Positions 30,988 to 43,570 of a DNA stretch of 64,000 nt are shown here, piece after piece. Where the stretch lies: positions 84,600 to 148,599 of the forward strand of contig DDJC01000002.1 of NCBI GenBank assembly GCA_002339015.1. Direction: 5' to 3'. The notes under the pieces are model-generated. The model made no database searches and was not told the origin of the DNA. It saw only the letters and a program-made list of their open reading frames with translations. The first letter of the stretch is position 1; the number at the start of each line of letters is the position of its first letter. The stretch comes from Burkholderiales bacterium UBA1834 (GTDB taxonomy: Bacteria; Pseudomonadota; Gammaproteobacteria; Burkholderiales; Burkholderiaceae_C). The position numbers and the translations under genes were made by a program.

Positions 30988-32217
30988 ATGACGACCCGCC
31001 GTAACCCCGCCAAGCCCGGCCCCGCTGCCAGCGCCCCGCTGCGCAAGAGCGCATCCAGCCGCACCCAGACCAGGACCGCACCGTCCAATCCACCGGTGGT
31101 CAAGGCGCCCGCCCGGAAGGCCGCCCCCGCCAGGCGCAAGGCCGCCGCGCCGCGCGCCCGGCCCACAGTGGACCTTGCCCTGCAGGGCGGCGGTTCGCAC
31201 GGCGCTTTCACCTGGGGCGTGCTCGACCGGCTCCTGGACGACGACGGCCTGGATTTCATGGGCATCTCAGGAACGAGTGCAGGCGCGCTCAACGGCGCTG
31301 TGATGCTGACGGGGTATGTGCAGGGCCACGCCGAAGGCGGCGAGACGCAGGCCCGCCGACAGGCCCAGCAGGCCCTGCGCGACTTCTGGCAGGACGTCAG
31401 CCGCCACGGCCCCATCTTCTCGCCCCTGACGATCCAGAACGGGCTACTGCGGCCCGAGTTCAACTTCGACCAGTTTCCGGCCTACCAGTGGCTGAACATG
31501 TTCACGCGGGCCTTCAGCCCCTACGAGTTCAACCCACTCAACCTGAACCCGCTGCGCGACGTGCTGCAGCGCCACGTCAAGGTCGAGGCGCTGCACCAGG
31601 GCTGCAAGCGCTGCGACGTACACCTGTTCATCACGGCCACCTCGGTGCGCACCGGTCAGGCGCGCGTCTTCACGGATCAAGCCCTGAGCCTGGACGCCCT
31701 GCTGGCCTCGGCCTGTCTGCCCTTCGTGTTCCAGGCGGTGGAGATCGACGGCGAGCCCTACTGGGACGGCGGCTACACGGGCAACCCTGCCCTCTTCCCG
31801 CTGATCTACAACACCCAGGCCATGGACATCCTGCTCATCAAGATCAATGCGCTGGCGCGGCCGGACACGCCCACGCGCAGCATGGACATCATCGACCGGC
31901 TCAGCGAGATCACCTTCAACACCAGCCTGATCGGCGAGATGCGGGCGATCGCTTTCGTGTCTCGCCTGCTGAAGGAGCAGAAGCTCGATCCGGGCCGCTA
32001 CAAGGATCTGCGCCTGCACATGGTGGCCGACGACGACGGCCTGGCGCCCTTCAACGCCTCCAGCAAGTTCAACACCGACTGGACCTTCCTGCAGCAGCTG
32101 CACGCGCTGGGCCGCCAGGCGGCCGACGGCTGGCTGGCCGCGCACCGGGCTGACGTGGGCCAGCGCAGCTCGCTCAAGATCGAGGAAACCTTCCTGGGGA
32201 TGCAGACCAGCGTTTGA
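30988..32217 (+). CDS. Patatin-like phospholipase/acyl hydrolase with basic N-terminal tail
   Basis: This 409-residue protein has the patatin catalytic dyad: the oxyanion GGGSHG (67-72), the nucleophile Ser97 in GTSAG, and Asp in DGGY further on. The first 60 residues are a Lys/Arg/Ala/Pro-rich tail, unusual for a plain phospholipase and suggestive of binding to DNA, polyphosphate or an acidic granule surface. There is no signal peptide, so it acts in the cytoplasm. Patatin enzymes cleave acyl esters, and some act on PHB granules. The ATG at 30988 is used over a GTG at 30982. metH follows after 23 bases. Confidence 0.88.
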   Translation: MTTRRNPAKPGPAASAPLRKSASSRTQTRTAPSNPPVVKAPARKAAPARRKAAAPRARPTVDLALQGGGSHGAFTWGVLDRLLDDDGLDFMGISGTSAGALNGAVMLTGYVQGHAEGGETQARRQAQQALRDFWQDVSRHGPIFSPLTIQNGLLRPEFNFDQFPAYQWLNMFTRAFSPYEFNPLNLNPLRDVLQRHVKVEALHQGCKRCDVHLFITATSVRTGQARVFTDQALSLDALLASACLPFVFQAVEIDGEPYWDGGYTGNPALFPLIYNTQAMDILLIKINALARPDTPTRSMDIIDRLSEITFNTSLIGEMRAIAFVSRLLKEQKLDPGRYKDLRLHMVADDDGLAPFNASSKFNTDWTFLQQLHALGRQAADGWLAAHRADVGQRSSLKIEETFLGMQTSV

Positions 32218-32240
32218 TGCCGCCCCGCTAAAATCGCGGG

Positions 32241-35042
32241 ATGACCGCCCCCGCTTCGCCTTCCCACGCTGTTCCCACCCCGCCCCCGATGCGCCTGTCC
32301 GGCCTGGAGCCGGTCCACATCGGCCAGGGTACGCTGTTCGTGAACGTGGGCGAGCGCACCAACGTGACAGGCTCCAAGGCCTTCGCGCGCATGATTCTTG
32401 AGGGGCGTTTCGAGGATGCGCTGTCGGTGGCGCGCCAGCAGGTGGAAAACGGCGCCCAGGTGATCGACATCAACATGGACGAGGCCATGCTCGACAGCAA
32501 GGCTGCCATGGTGCGCTTTCTGAACCTGATCGCCGGCGAGCCCGAGATCGCGCGCGTGCCCATCATGATCGACTCGTCCAAGTGGGACGTGATCGAGGCG
32601 GGCCTGAAGTGCGTGCAGGGCAAGGGCATCGTCAACTCCATCTCGCTGAAGGAAGGCAAGGCCGAGTTCAAGCGCCAGGCACGGCTGATCAAGCGCTACG
32701 GCGCCGCCACTGTGGTGATGGCCTTCGACGAAGTGGGCCAGGCCGACACCTACGCGCGCAAGACCGAGATCTGCGCGCGCGCTTACCGCATCCTGGTGGA
32801 CGAAGTGGGCTTCCCGCCCGAGGACATCGTGTTCGACCCGAACATCTTCGCGGTGGCCACCGGCATCGAGGAGCACGACAACTACGCCGTCGACTTCATC
32901 GAGGCCACGCGATGGATCAAGCAGAACCTGCCGGGCGCCAAGATCAGCGGCGGCGTGTCGAATGTGAGCTTCAGCTTCCGCGGCAACGAGCCGGTGCGAG
33001 AAGCCATTCACACCGTGTTCCTGTACCACGCCATCCAGGCGGGCATGGACATGGGCATCGTCAACGCCGGCATGGTGGGCGTGTACGACAACCTTGATGC
33101 GCAGTTGCGCGAGCGCGTCGAAGACGTGGTGCTCAACCGCAAGCCCGTCTACCGCGAAGGCGACGACACCAGCCTGACGCCGACCGAGCGCCTGCTGGCC
33201 ATCGCCGAGCAGGTCAAGGGCACGGCCAAGGACGACAGCGCGAAGCTGGCCTGGCGCGGCACCGCTGAAGAGCCGGCCACGGTCGAGGTGCGCCTGAGCC
33301 ACGCACTGGTGCACGGCATCACCGACTTCATCGTGGCCGACACCGAAGAGGCCTGGCAGAAGATCAAGGCCGGAGGCGGACGCCCGCTGCACGTGATCGA
33401 AGGCCCGTTGATGGCCGGCATGAACACTGTGGGCGACCTGTTCGGCGCGGGCAAGATGTTCCTGCCTCAGGTGGTGAAATCCGCCCGCGTGATGAAGCAG
33501 GCCGTGGCCCACCTGCTGCCCTACATCGAGGAAGAAAAGGCTCAGCTGATCGCGGCGGGCGGCGACGCCAAGGCCAAAGGCAAGATCGTGATCGCCACCG
33601 TGAAGGGCGATGTGCACGACATCGGCAAGAACATCGTCACCGTGGTCTTGCAGTGCAATAACTTCGAGGTGGTCAACATGGGCGTGATGGTGCCCTGTGC
33701 CGACATCCTGGCCAAGGCCAAGGAAGAAGGCGCCGACATCATCGGCCTGTCCGGCCTGATCACGCCCAGCCTGGAAGAGATGCAGTACGTGGCGGGCGAG
33801 ATGGAGCGGGACGACTACTTCCGCGAGCGCCAGATACCGCTGCTGATCGGTGGCGCCACCTGCTCGCGCGTGCACACAGCCGTGAAGATCGCGCCCAATT
33901 TCAGCGGGCCGGTGGTCTACGTGCCCGATGCCTCGCGCGCGGTGGGCGTGTGCTCCGAGCTGCTGAGCCCCGAGCGCCAGGCCGCCTACATCGCCGAGCT
34001 GAACGCCGACTACGACAAGGTGCGTCAGCAGCACGCCAACAAGAAGGCCACGCCCATGGTGCCCTTGGCCGAGGCGCGCGCCAACAAGACGCCGGTGGAC
34101 TGGTCGATCCACACGCCCGAGGCGCCCAAGTTCCTGGGACGGCGCGTGTTCAAGAACTACGACCTGGGCGAGCTGGCCGCCTACATCGACTGGGGCCCGT
34201 TCTTCCAGACCTGGGACCTGGCCGGCCCCTTCCCCGCCATCCTGAAGGACGAGGTGGTGGGCGAGGAAGCCACGCGTGTCTATGCCGATGCCCAGGCCAT
34301 GCTCAAGAAGATCGTGGAAGGCCGCTGGCTGACCGCGCACGGTGTGATCGCGCTGTACCCGGCCAACACGGTGAACGATGACGTGATCGAGGTCTACCGA
34401 GACGAGACGCGCAGCGAGGTGCTGATGAAATGGGCGCCGCTGCGCATGCAGACCGAGCGTCCCACGGTCGACGGGGTGAAACGCCCCAACCGCAGCCTGG
34501 CCGATTTCATCGCGCCCCGGCCCGATGCCGGCGGCAAGCCCGACTACATCGGCCTGTTCGCGGTGACGGCCGGCCTGAACATCGAGAAGAAGGAAGCGGA
34601 GTTCATGGCCCGCCATGACGACTACTCCGCCATCATGCTCAAGGCCCTGGCCGACCGCCTGGCCGAGGCCTTCGCCGAGCGCATGCACGAGCGCGTGCGC
34701 AAGGAGTTCTGGGCCTATGCCGAGCAGGAACAACTGGACAACACCCAGTTGATCAAGGAGCAGTACCGCGGCATCCGACCGGCACCCGGCTACCCTGCCT
34801 GCCCTGACCACACCGTCAAGCGCGCCATGTTCAAGGTGCTGGACGCGCACGAGGTGCACATGCACCTGACCGAGAGCCTGGCCATGATGCCTGCCGCCAG
34901 CGTGAGCGGCTTCTACATGGCCCACCCCGAGGCCGACTACTTCAACGTTGGCAAGATCGCAGGGGATCAGCTGGAAGACTGGGCCGGACACACCGGCCTG
35001 AGCATCACCGAGGCCGAACGCGCCCTGTCGCCCAACCTGTAA
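32241..35042 (+). CDS. metH: B12-dependent methionine synthase, lacking the homocysteine domain
   Basis: This 933-residue protein starts directly with the methyltetrahydrofolate (pterin) domain (FVNVGERTNVTGSK, about residues 35-290), then the B12 cap and cobalamin domains with the cobalt-ligand motif GDVHDIG (about 455-461), then the C-terminal reactivation domain (RPAPGYPACPDH). E. coli MetH is about 1230 residues, with an N-terminal homocysteine S-methyltransferase domain that is absent here. It must be supplied by a separate gene, as in other Burkholderiales, but that gene is not adjacent: the upstream neighbour is the patatin-like gene. Confidence 0.95.
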   Translation: MTAPASPSHAVPTPPPMRLSGLEPVHIGQGTLFVNVGERTNVTGSKAFARMILEGRFEDALSVARQQVENGAQVIDINMDEAMLDSKAAMVRFLNLIAGEPEIARVPIMIDSSKWDVIEAGLKCVQGKGIVNSISLKEGKAEFKRQARLIKRYGAATVVMAFDEVGQADTYARKTEICARAYRILVDEVGFPPEDIVFDPNIFAVATGIEEHDNYAVDFIEATRWIKQNLPGAKISGGVSNVSFSFRGNEPVREAIHTVFLYHAIQAGMDMGIVNAGMVGVYDNLDAQLRERVEDVVLNRKPVYREGDDTSLTPTERLLAIAEQVKGTAKDDSAKLAWRGTAEEPATVEVRLSHALVHGITDFIVADTEEAWQKIKAGGGRPLHVIEGPLMAGMNTVGDLFGAGKMFLPQVVKSARVMKQAVAHLLPYIEEEKAQLIAAGGDAKAKGKIVIATVKGDVHDIGKNIVTVVLQCNNFEVVNMGVMVPCADILAKAKEEGADIIGLSGLITPSLEEMQYVAGEMERDDYFRERQIPLLIGGATCSRVHTAVKIAPNFSGPVVYVPDASRAVGVCSELLSPERQAAYIAELNADYDKVRQQHANKKATPMVPLAEARANKTPVDWSIHTPEAPKFLGRRVFKNYDLGELAAYIDWGPFFQTWDLAGPFPAILKDEVVGEEATRVYADAQAMLKKIVEGRWLTAHGVIALYPANTVNDDVIEVYRDETRSEVLMKWAPLRMQTERPTVDGVKRPNRSLADFIAPRPDAGGKPDYIGLFAVTAGLNIEKKEAEFMARHDDYSAIMLKALADRLAEAFAERMHERVRKEFWAYAEQEQLDNTQLIKEQYRGIRPAPGYPACPDHTVKRAMFKVLDAHEVHMHLTESLAMMPAASVSGFYMAHPEADYFNVGKIAGDQLEDWAGHTGLSITEAERALSPNL

Positions 35043-35060
35043 GGCGATCACCATCGCCTT
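35041..35060 (+). terminator. Hairpin directly after metH
   Basis: AAGGCGAT-CACC-ATCGCCTT is a perfect 8-bp stem overlapping the metH stop codon. Only TTG follows and there is no T-run, so it may slow rather than stop transcription. Confidence 0.45.
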
Positions 35061-35274
35061 GTCAGCCTGCTTCCTACAACGGGCTTGACCTTACAAATCG
35101 TCACTCAAACGTTTGACGGTGGCCGTGACTTTGCGCACGGCGGGTTACCCCTGCACACCTGAAAAGCAGAGAGCATCGCGCCGATACCGATCGGAGGCGT
35201 TCACGGCGGTACCCAGAACATCGAAGAACGCCCGCAGGTCCAGTGGGTTGATCGTTCGAATGTGGGTGACGTGC

Positions 35275-37110
35275 ATGAAGTGGATGGGTTGGTCGGCCGG
35301 TCGCATGACCGTGATCGCGGCGCTGGCCGCGGCAATGCTCAGCGCATGCGGGGGCGGCGGTGGTGGCGGCGGCAGCGCTGGCGGAGGCAACGCCCCCGGC
35401 AGCAATGGCAGCGGAACCTCGTCGGGCCAGGCTGCGCCCGAAACCGGCAACGCCAGCCAGGCTGGTGCGATCACTGAACATGATGCCCACCGCTTCCTGG
35501 GCCAGGCCAGCTTTGGCGCCACACCAAGTACCGTGGCCAGCGTGCGATCGCTGGGATATGCAGGCTGGATCGACAACCAGTTCAACACCGGTTTGTCTGT
35601 CTCACACGTGTCCACCGCAGAGGCCTCGGTCGCCCGGCTCCTTGCGGACAAGGCCAGGGCCAGCGACATTTCCTATACATGGTGGACACACGCCGTACAG
35701 GATCCGGCGCAACTGCGCCAACGCGTCGCCTATGCACTCTCGCAGATCTTCGTCGTGTCGACCATGGACTCGGTGCTGGCCGACAACTCACGCCTGGTTG
35801 CCAGCTACATGGACATGCTGATCCAGCACAGTGGCAGCACCTACCGCGAACTGCTGGAAGCGGTGGCACTGCACCCTGCCATGGGCATCTACCTCTCCAC
35901 GCTGCAGAACCGCAAGGAAGATCCGGTCAGCGGCCGCATCCCGGACGAGAACTTCGCGCGCGAAGTGATGCAGCTGTTTTCCATCGGACTGTACGAACTC
36001 AACGATGACGGCAGCCTCAAGCTGCGCAATGGCCAACCCATCGAAACTTATACCCCCGACGATGTCCGGGGGCTGGCCAAGGTGTTCACGGGCTGGAGCT
36101 GGCACCGCCCCGCTGGCAACACGGCTGAATGGTGGCGCTGCTTCTGGCCCTCGGCAGGCTGCAACGACTTCGCCCTGCAAAGCAGGATGCCTATGAGCGG
36201 CTACGCCGAAGCGCACTCGACAAGCGAAAAGCGCTTCCTGGGGATCACGGTCCCTGCCCAGGCCACGGCCAATCCGGCGCTGAGCCTGCGCCTGGCGCTC
36301 GACCGCTTGGCGACCCATCCGAACACCGCCCCCTTCATCAGCAAACAGCTGATCCAGCGGCTGGTGACCAGCAATCCCAGCCCGGCCTATGTGGCCCGAG
36401 TGACCAGCGTGTTCCGCGGCAGCAATGGCAGCCTGCGCGCCGTCGTCAAAGCCATTTTGCTGGATGCAGAAGCGCGCACCCCGGGCACCAGCGGCGTGAG
36501 CATGCCCAGCCACGGCAAGCTGCGCGAGCCCGTGCTGCGTCTGAGCCAGCTTCTGCGAGCGATCCCGCACAGTTCGACGATGTACACCACGCTGCAGTCG
36601 GCGCAAAGCGCCGCGCCCTTCTACTACGCATCGGCCACCGACGACCCCGCGTTCGCCCTCGGCCAGACGCCCATGCGCTCGCCGTCTGTCTTCAACTTCT
36701 ACCGCCCAGGCTACAAGCCGCCCCGCAGCCAACTGGGCGCGCTGGGTCTGGTCGCGCCGGAAATGCAGGCCACCAGCGAGACCTCGGTGCTGGGCTATGC
36801 CAACTTCATCACCACGATCCTGGACCAGGGCTGGGGGGAAACGCACCCCCAGACAGGCAAGCCGGACATCCAGTTCAACCTCAGCGCACTGCAAGCCCTG
36901 GACGATGGCAGCAACACGGCACGGCCGCAGCGCATGGTCGATGAGGCCGCGCGCCTTCTGCTGGGCGGCCCCCTGAGCAGTGCTCTGAACGAGCGGGTGG
37001 TCACAGCGGTGGGGGCCATGCCTCGCGCCAACGACCAGCAAAAGCGCCGCCGCGCCGCCGCCGCCGTGGCCTTGATTGCCGTTTCCCCCAACTACATCGT
37101 CCAGCAATAA
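35275..37110 (+). CDS. DUF1800 family exported lipoprotein
   Basis: This protein has about 611 residues. A short basic N-terminus, a hydrophobic helix and the lipobox LSAC followed by a Gly-rich linker mark it as a lipoprotein. The DUF1800 signatures run in order: HRFLGQASFGAT, RQRVAYALSQIFVVS, NFAREVMQLFSIGLYELN, DVRGLAKVFTGWSW and FNFYRPGYKPP. The biochemical function of the family is unknown. The start is uncertain among ATGs at 35260, 35275, 35284 and 35305; 35275 keeps a normal signal length. A DUF1501 gene follows after nine bases. The 232 bases before it hold only the metH hairpin. Confidence 0.87.
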   Translation: MKWMGWSAGRMTVIAALAAAMLSACGGGGGGGGSAGGGNAPGSNGSGTSSGQAAPETGNASQAGAITEHDAHRFLGQASFGATPSTVASVRSLGYAGWIDNQFNTGLSVSHVSTAEASVARLLADKARASDISYTWWTHAVQDPAQLRQRVAYALSQIFVVSTMDSVLADNSRLVASYMDMLIQHSGSTYRELLEAVALHPAMGIYLSTLQNRKEDPVSGRIPDENFAREVMQLFSIGLYELNDDGSLKLRNGQPIETYTPDDVRGLAKVFTGWSWHRPAGNTAEWWRCFWPSAGCNDFALQSRMPMSGYAEAHSTSEKRFLGITVPAQATANPALSLRLALDRLATHPNTAPFISKQLIQRLVTSNPSPAYVARVTSVFRGSNGSLRAVVKAILLDAEARTPGTSGVSMPSHGKLREPVLRLSQLLRAIPHSSTMYTTLQSAQSAAPFYYASATDDPAFALGQTPMRSPSVFNFYRPGYKPPRSQLGALGLVAPEMQATSETSVLGYANFITTILDQGWGETHPQTGKPDIQFNLSALQALDDGSNTARPQRMVDEAARLLLGGPLSSALNERVVTAVGAMPRANDQQKRRRAAAAVALIAVSPNYIVQQ

Positions 37111-37119
37111 GGCACCATC

Positions 37120-38724
37120 ATGAGCAAGCAACTGAGCCGCCGCATCTTCCTGCGTCATGCCGCCGCCCTGGGATCGCTGGGCGCCGCTGCGCCCCTGGGC
37201 ATGAGCCTGTCCCTGCTGGGCCATGCGTCCGCCCAGGCCTCGCAAGGCGACTACAAGGCCCTGGTCTGCGTCTTCCTGACTGGTGGCAACGACGCCTACA
37301 ACACCGTGCTGGCCACCGACAGCGACTCCTGGACGCACTACACCAACCAGCGCGACCCCATGGCCCGCGGCTCGGCCGGTTCCGGCACGTCCATCGCGCT
37401 GCTGCCCGCAGGCACAGCATCCAACGCACAGGCGGGCGCGGGTACGCCCGCAAGGCTGGGAGGCGTGCTGCCCATCTCCCACTCAGGCAGGTCAGTTCAC
37501 GCCTCCCGGCAGTTCGCCATGCATCCCTTGCTGAACGAGGTGCAGTCTCTGCATCAGGCAGGGCGGGTGGCCGTGCTGGCCAACGTCGGACCACTCAAGC
37601 GGCACCTGACCAAAACCGAATACACGGGTGAAGTGGTGCCCCGCCCCGCCAAGCTCTTCTCGCACAACGATCAGCAGTCCACCTGGCAATCGTTCTCGCC
37701 GGAAGGCGCGGACAACGGCTGGGGCGGACGCATGGGTGACCTGCTGATGTCCGGCAACGCCACAGGCCTGGGCGCATCAGCCTCCCTGGTGCAGCGCTCG
37801 TTCACCTGCCTGTCCCCCGGCAGCTACGGCATCTGGCTCTCCGGTGCCGAGGCGCAGGCCATGCAGGTGGGCGCCATGGGCATGCTTGAACTGGGCAACT
37901 GGGGATCGGTACTGGGCAGCGCATCGCTCAAGAGCGCCATGGCCGAGGTGATGAGCGCCGGGCAGGCCGACAACCTGTTCTGGGCCGATCACCAGGCCGT
38001 CACGCAGCGCAGCATGGCCATCCAGTCGCTCATCGGCCCGATTCTGCCGCCGCTGAGCAGCACCAACGGATTGGCCCCCTGGGCCACGCCGGGCAGCAAC
38101 AACCCCTGGGCCGATCCCATGCTGAGCTACCTCAGTCCCAACACGGGTGGGGCGCGCTTCAACAGCCTTGCATTGCAGTTCCAGATGGTGGCCCGACTGA
38201 TCGATGCCAACCGCACAGGCAACCTGGGCATGCGACGCCAGGTGTTCATGGTCACGCTGGGCGGCTTCGACACCCACGCGATGCAGAACGAGGAACACAG
38301 CGAGCGCATGGCCCAGCTCAACCACGCCCTGGCCTACTTCGACCGCGTGCTGGGCCAGATGCCCAGCGGCGACATGCGCAGCCAGGTCACCACCTTCACG
38401 GCCTCGGAGTTCGGCCGCAATCTGGCCAACAACGGCGACGGCACCGACCACGGCTGGGGCAGCCATCATCTGATCATGGGCGGCGCCGTCAATGGCCGCG
38501 AGGTGTACGGCACCTATCCGCAACTGGCCACTGGCACCGTCAACAACGAGTACGACAGCCCTGACCTGCTGCAGAACGGCGCCATGCTGCCCTCGACCTC
38601 GGTCGACCAGTACGCCTACACGCTGGGCAAGTGGATGGGCCTGTCAGCAGGTCAACTGACCGGCATCCTGCCCAACCTGGGCAACTTCGACGCCTCCACC
38701 CACGACCTGGGCTTCATGGCCTGA
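37120..38724 (+). CDS. DUF1501 family Tat-exported protein
   Basis: This 534-residue protein has a Tat signal (SRRIFLRHAAALG, hydrophobic stretch, then ASAQA). The mature part has the alkaline-phosphatase-superfamily-like opening LVCVFLTGGNDAYNTV, GGFDTHAMQNEEHSE in the middle, and EFGRN and DHGWGSHH near the end, where metal ligands would sit. The DUF1501 function is unknown. It is coupled to the DUF1800 gene (nine-base gap), the usual pairing across bacteria, so the two likely act together outside the cytoplasm. Conserved Asp and His residues suggest a metal-dependent hydrolase. Confidence 0.9.
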   Translation: MSKQLSRRIFLRHAAALGSLGAAAPLGMSLSLLGHASAQASQGDYKALVCVFLTGGNDAYNTVLATDSDSWTHYTNQRDPMARGSAGSGTSIALLPAGTASNAQAGAGTPARLGGVLPISHSGRSVHASRQFAMHPLLNEVQSLHQAGRVAVLANVGPLKRHLTKTEYTGEVVPRPAKLFSHNDQQSTWQSFSPEGADNGWGGRMGDLLMSGNATGLGASASLVQRSFTCLSPGSYGIWLSGAEAQAMQVGAMGMLELGNWGSVLGSASLKSAMAEVMSAGQADNLFWADHQAVTQRSMAIQSLIGPILPPLSSTNGLAPWATPGSNNPWADPMLSYLSPNTGGARFNSLALQFQMVARLIDANRTGNLGMRRQVFMVTLGGFDTHAMQNEEHSERMAQLNHALAYFDRVLGQMPSGDMRSQVTTFTASEFGRNLANNGDGTDHGWGSHHLIMGGAVNGREVYGTYPQLATGTVNNEYDSPDLLQNGAMLPSTSVDQYAYTLGKWMGLSAGQLTGILPNLGNFDASTHDLGFMA

Positions 38725-38739
38725 GCGCCTTGGCGCAGC

Positions 38740-40407
38740 TCAAGACCTGCCCGCAACCTCCTGGGCCACCTGCTCCAGCGTGGCCATCAACTGCGCCACG
38801 TCCAGCGGTTTGGTGAGGTAGGCCTTGAAGCCCCAGGCCTGCGCACGCCGGATGGTGTCGGGCATGGCATCAGCCGACAAAGCCACCCGGGGAATGCCAG
38901 TGGTCTCGACATCCTGATCAAGCACCTTGACCACGTCGAAGCCGCTCATGTCGCCCAGCTGCATGTCCAGCAGCAGCAGGTCCGGACGGCGGCGGCGCAC
39001 CGCGGCCAGGGCTTCGGCACCGTTGTGCGCCACCGTGACGCGGCACCAAGGCAGCAGGGCCAGGATCTCTGTCACCAGATCGATGTTGATCTGGTTGTCC
39101 TCGGCGTAGAGCACCTCCAGCCGGGGATGGTCATCGTGTCCATCGGCCAGGTGAGGCTGCTCCGGATCCAGCCCCCCCAGCTCATCCAGCGGGGAATGGG
39201 CCGTGTCCGGACCCGTGCCCACCGGCAGCCAGCAGCGCATGCGCGTGCCCTGGCCGGGTTCGCTGCGCACCTCCAGTTCGCCGTCCATCAGCTCCAGCAA
39301 GCGCTTGACGATGACCAGGCCGATGCCCGTGCCCTCCACGCCCGTCTGCTCGGCACCCAGGCGGTTGAAGGGTTCGAACAGGTGGGCCAGCTGCTCCTGG
39401 CTCATGCCACGGCCGGTGTCGCGTACCTCCAGCATCACGCGCTCGCCCTCCTGGCGGGCCTGCACGCTCACTGTGCCGCCCGGGCGGTTGTACTTGACGC
39501 CGTTGGTCAGCAGGTTCACCAGCACCTGTTGCAGGCGGGTGCGATCGGCCAGCACGGTGGGATCATCGCAATCGTGGCAAGGCAGCAGCCGCACATCCAG
39601 ATCGGCGGCCAGGTTCCCCACCAGATCCAGGGCGTGCTCGAAGGCCGCATGGGTGGACACGGGCTCCAGCGACAGCGGCAGGCGGCCCGATTCGATGCGC
39701 GACAGGTCAAGCACGTCGTTGATCACGGCCAGCAGGTGCTGGCCGGCCTGCTCCATCACCTCCACCTTCTGACGCTGGGCGCTGCTGAGCGGCTCGGCGT
39801 CGGGCATCTTGAGCAACTGGGAAAAACCGAGGATGGCATTGAGCGGCGTGCGCAACTCATGGCTCATGCGCGAGAGGAACTCGGACTTGGCCGCACTGGC
39901 CTGTTCAGCCGCCTGGGCCTTGACGGTGGCCGAACGGTAGAGCTTTTCTTCGGTGACGTCGTGGATGTAGCCCACGCGGGCGAAACGCCCGTTGAGCTGG
40001 CACCCCGACATGGCCCGACCTGCCACGGTGCGCACGCCCTTGTCGGCCAGCACCACACGGAACTCGAACTCGGCCGGGTCGGAGGCCCGCATGGCGGATT
40101 CGCACAGCACGCGCACCATGGCGCGGTCGTCCGGGTAGACGTGCTCGTAGGCGGATTCGAAGCGCGCCTTCCATTCATCAGGGGCGATGCCCAGGATGTC
40201 GCGCACGCCATCACTGCAGTAGACAACGCTGGGCAGGCCGCGGTGGTCGGGCTCCAGCACGTAGAGCACGCCGGGCACGTTGCGGCTCAGGCTGGCCAGG
40301 ACTTCCAGCTCGGTCTGCATGTCGGCGATCTGCGCGCGCAGCGCCGCCACCTCTTCCTTCAGCGCCCGCGGATCGTCTCCCGGATCGGCTGCCGGCCTGT
40401 CAGACAT
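38740..40407 (-). CDS. Cytosolic hybrid sensor histidine kinase (PAS-HisKA-HATPase-REC)
   Basis: This 555-residue protein has no membrane helix. It begins with a coiled coil (about 14-42), then a PAS domain (about 43-155), a HisKA domain with the phospho-acceptor His183 (SHELRTPLN), a HATPase domain (NLLTNGVKYN, DTGRGM, GTGIGLV) and a receiver domain (about 430-550) with Asp481 (LLDMQLGD), Ala/Ser at SADAMP and Lys in LTKP. It should autophosphorylate and pass phosphate to its own receiver. No phosphotransfer domain or response regulator is adjacent, so the output is unknown. It converges with the DUF1501 gene (15-base gap). Confidence 0.94.
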   Translation of the reverse strand: MSDRPAADPGDDPRALKEEVAALRAQIADMQTELEVLASLSRNVPGVLYVLEPDHRGLPSVVYCSDGVRDILGIAPDEWKARFESAYEHVYPDDRAMVRVLCESAMRASDPAEFEFRVVLADKGVRTVAGRAMSGCQLNGRFARVGYIHDVTEEKLYRSATVKAQAAEQASAAKSEFLSRMSHELRTPLNAILGFSQLLKMPDAEPLSSAQRQKVEVMEQAGQHLLAVINDVLDLSRIESGRLPLSLEPVSTHAAFEHALDLVGNLAADLDVRLLPCHDCDDPTVLADRTRLQQVLVNLLTNGVKYNRPGGTVSVQARQEGERVMLEVRDTGRGMSQEQLAHLFEPFNRLGAEQTGVEGTGIGLVIVKRLLELMDGELEVRSEPGQGTRMRCWLPVGTGPDTAHSPLDELGGLDPEQPHLADGHDDHPRLEVLYAEDNQINIDLVTEILALLPWCRVTVAHNGAEALAAVRRRRPDLLLLDMQLGDMSGFDVVKVLDQDVETTGIPRVALSADAMPDTIRRAQAWGFKAYLTKPLDVAQLMATLEQVAQEVAGRS

Positions 40408-40505
40408 GGGCTCTCCTCAATACTGCTGTTGTCGTCCCCGGCTTGACTTTGACACAGATCGAGGCAGACAGGCCACGGGGAAAGACCTGTCAGCACACCG
40501 CAGGA

Positions 40506-43418
<2,913 letters not shown>

Positions 43419-43570
43419 CGGCGGGGCGGCTATCGAATCTGGCAAGGCAACCGGCCATCATACGTCGGACGCTGGGGGAAACCCGGTCAGGCGTTTCCGC
43501 CAGACACCTCAAGTCCGGGGCCCAAACATCCGAAAACAGGGAAATCCAGGCTCTCGCATCTCCGTGCCCG

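Noticed and set aside
32218..32240. Cobalamin riboswitch before metH
   Set aside because: Only 23 bases separate metH from the upstream gene, too short for a B12 aptamer.
31998..35054. A long open frame antisense to metH and the end of the patatin-like gene
   Set aside because: The composition is dominated by His/Gly/Leu/Val, typical of antisense high-GC frames, and it overlaps two well-supported genes.
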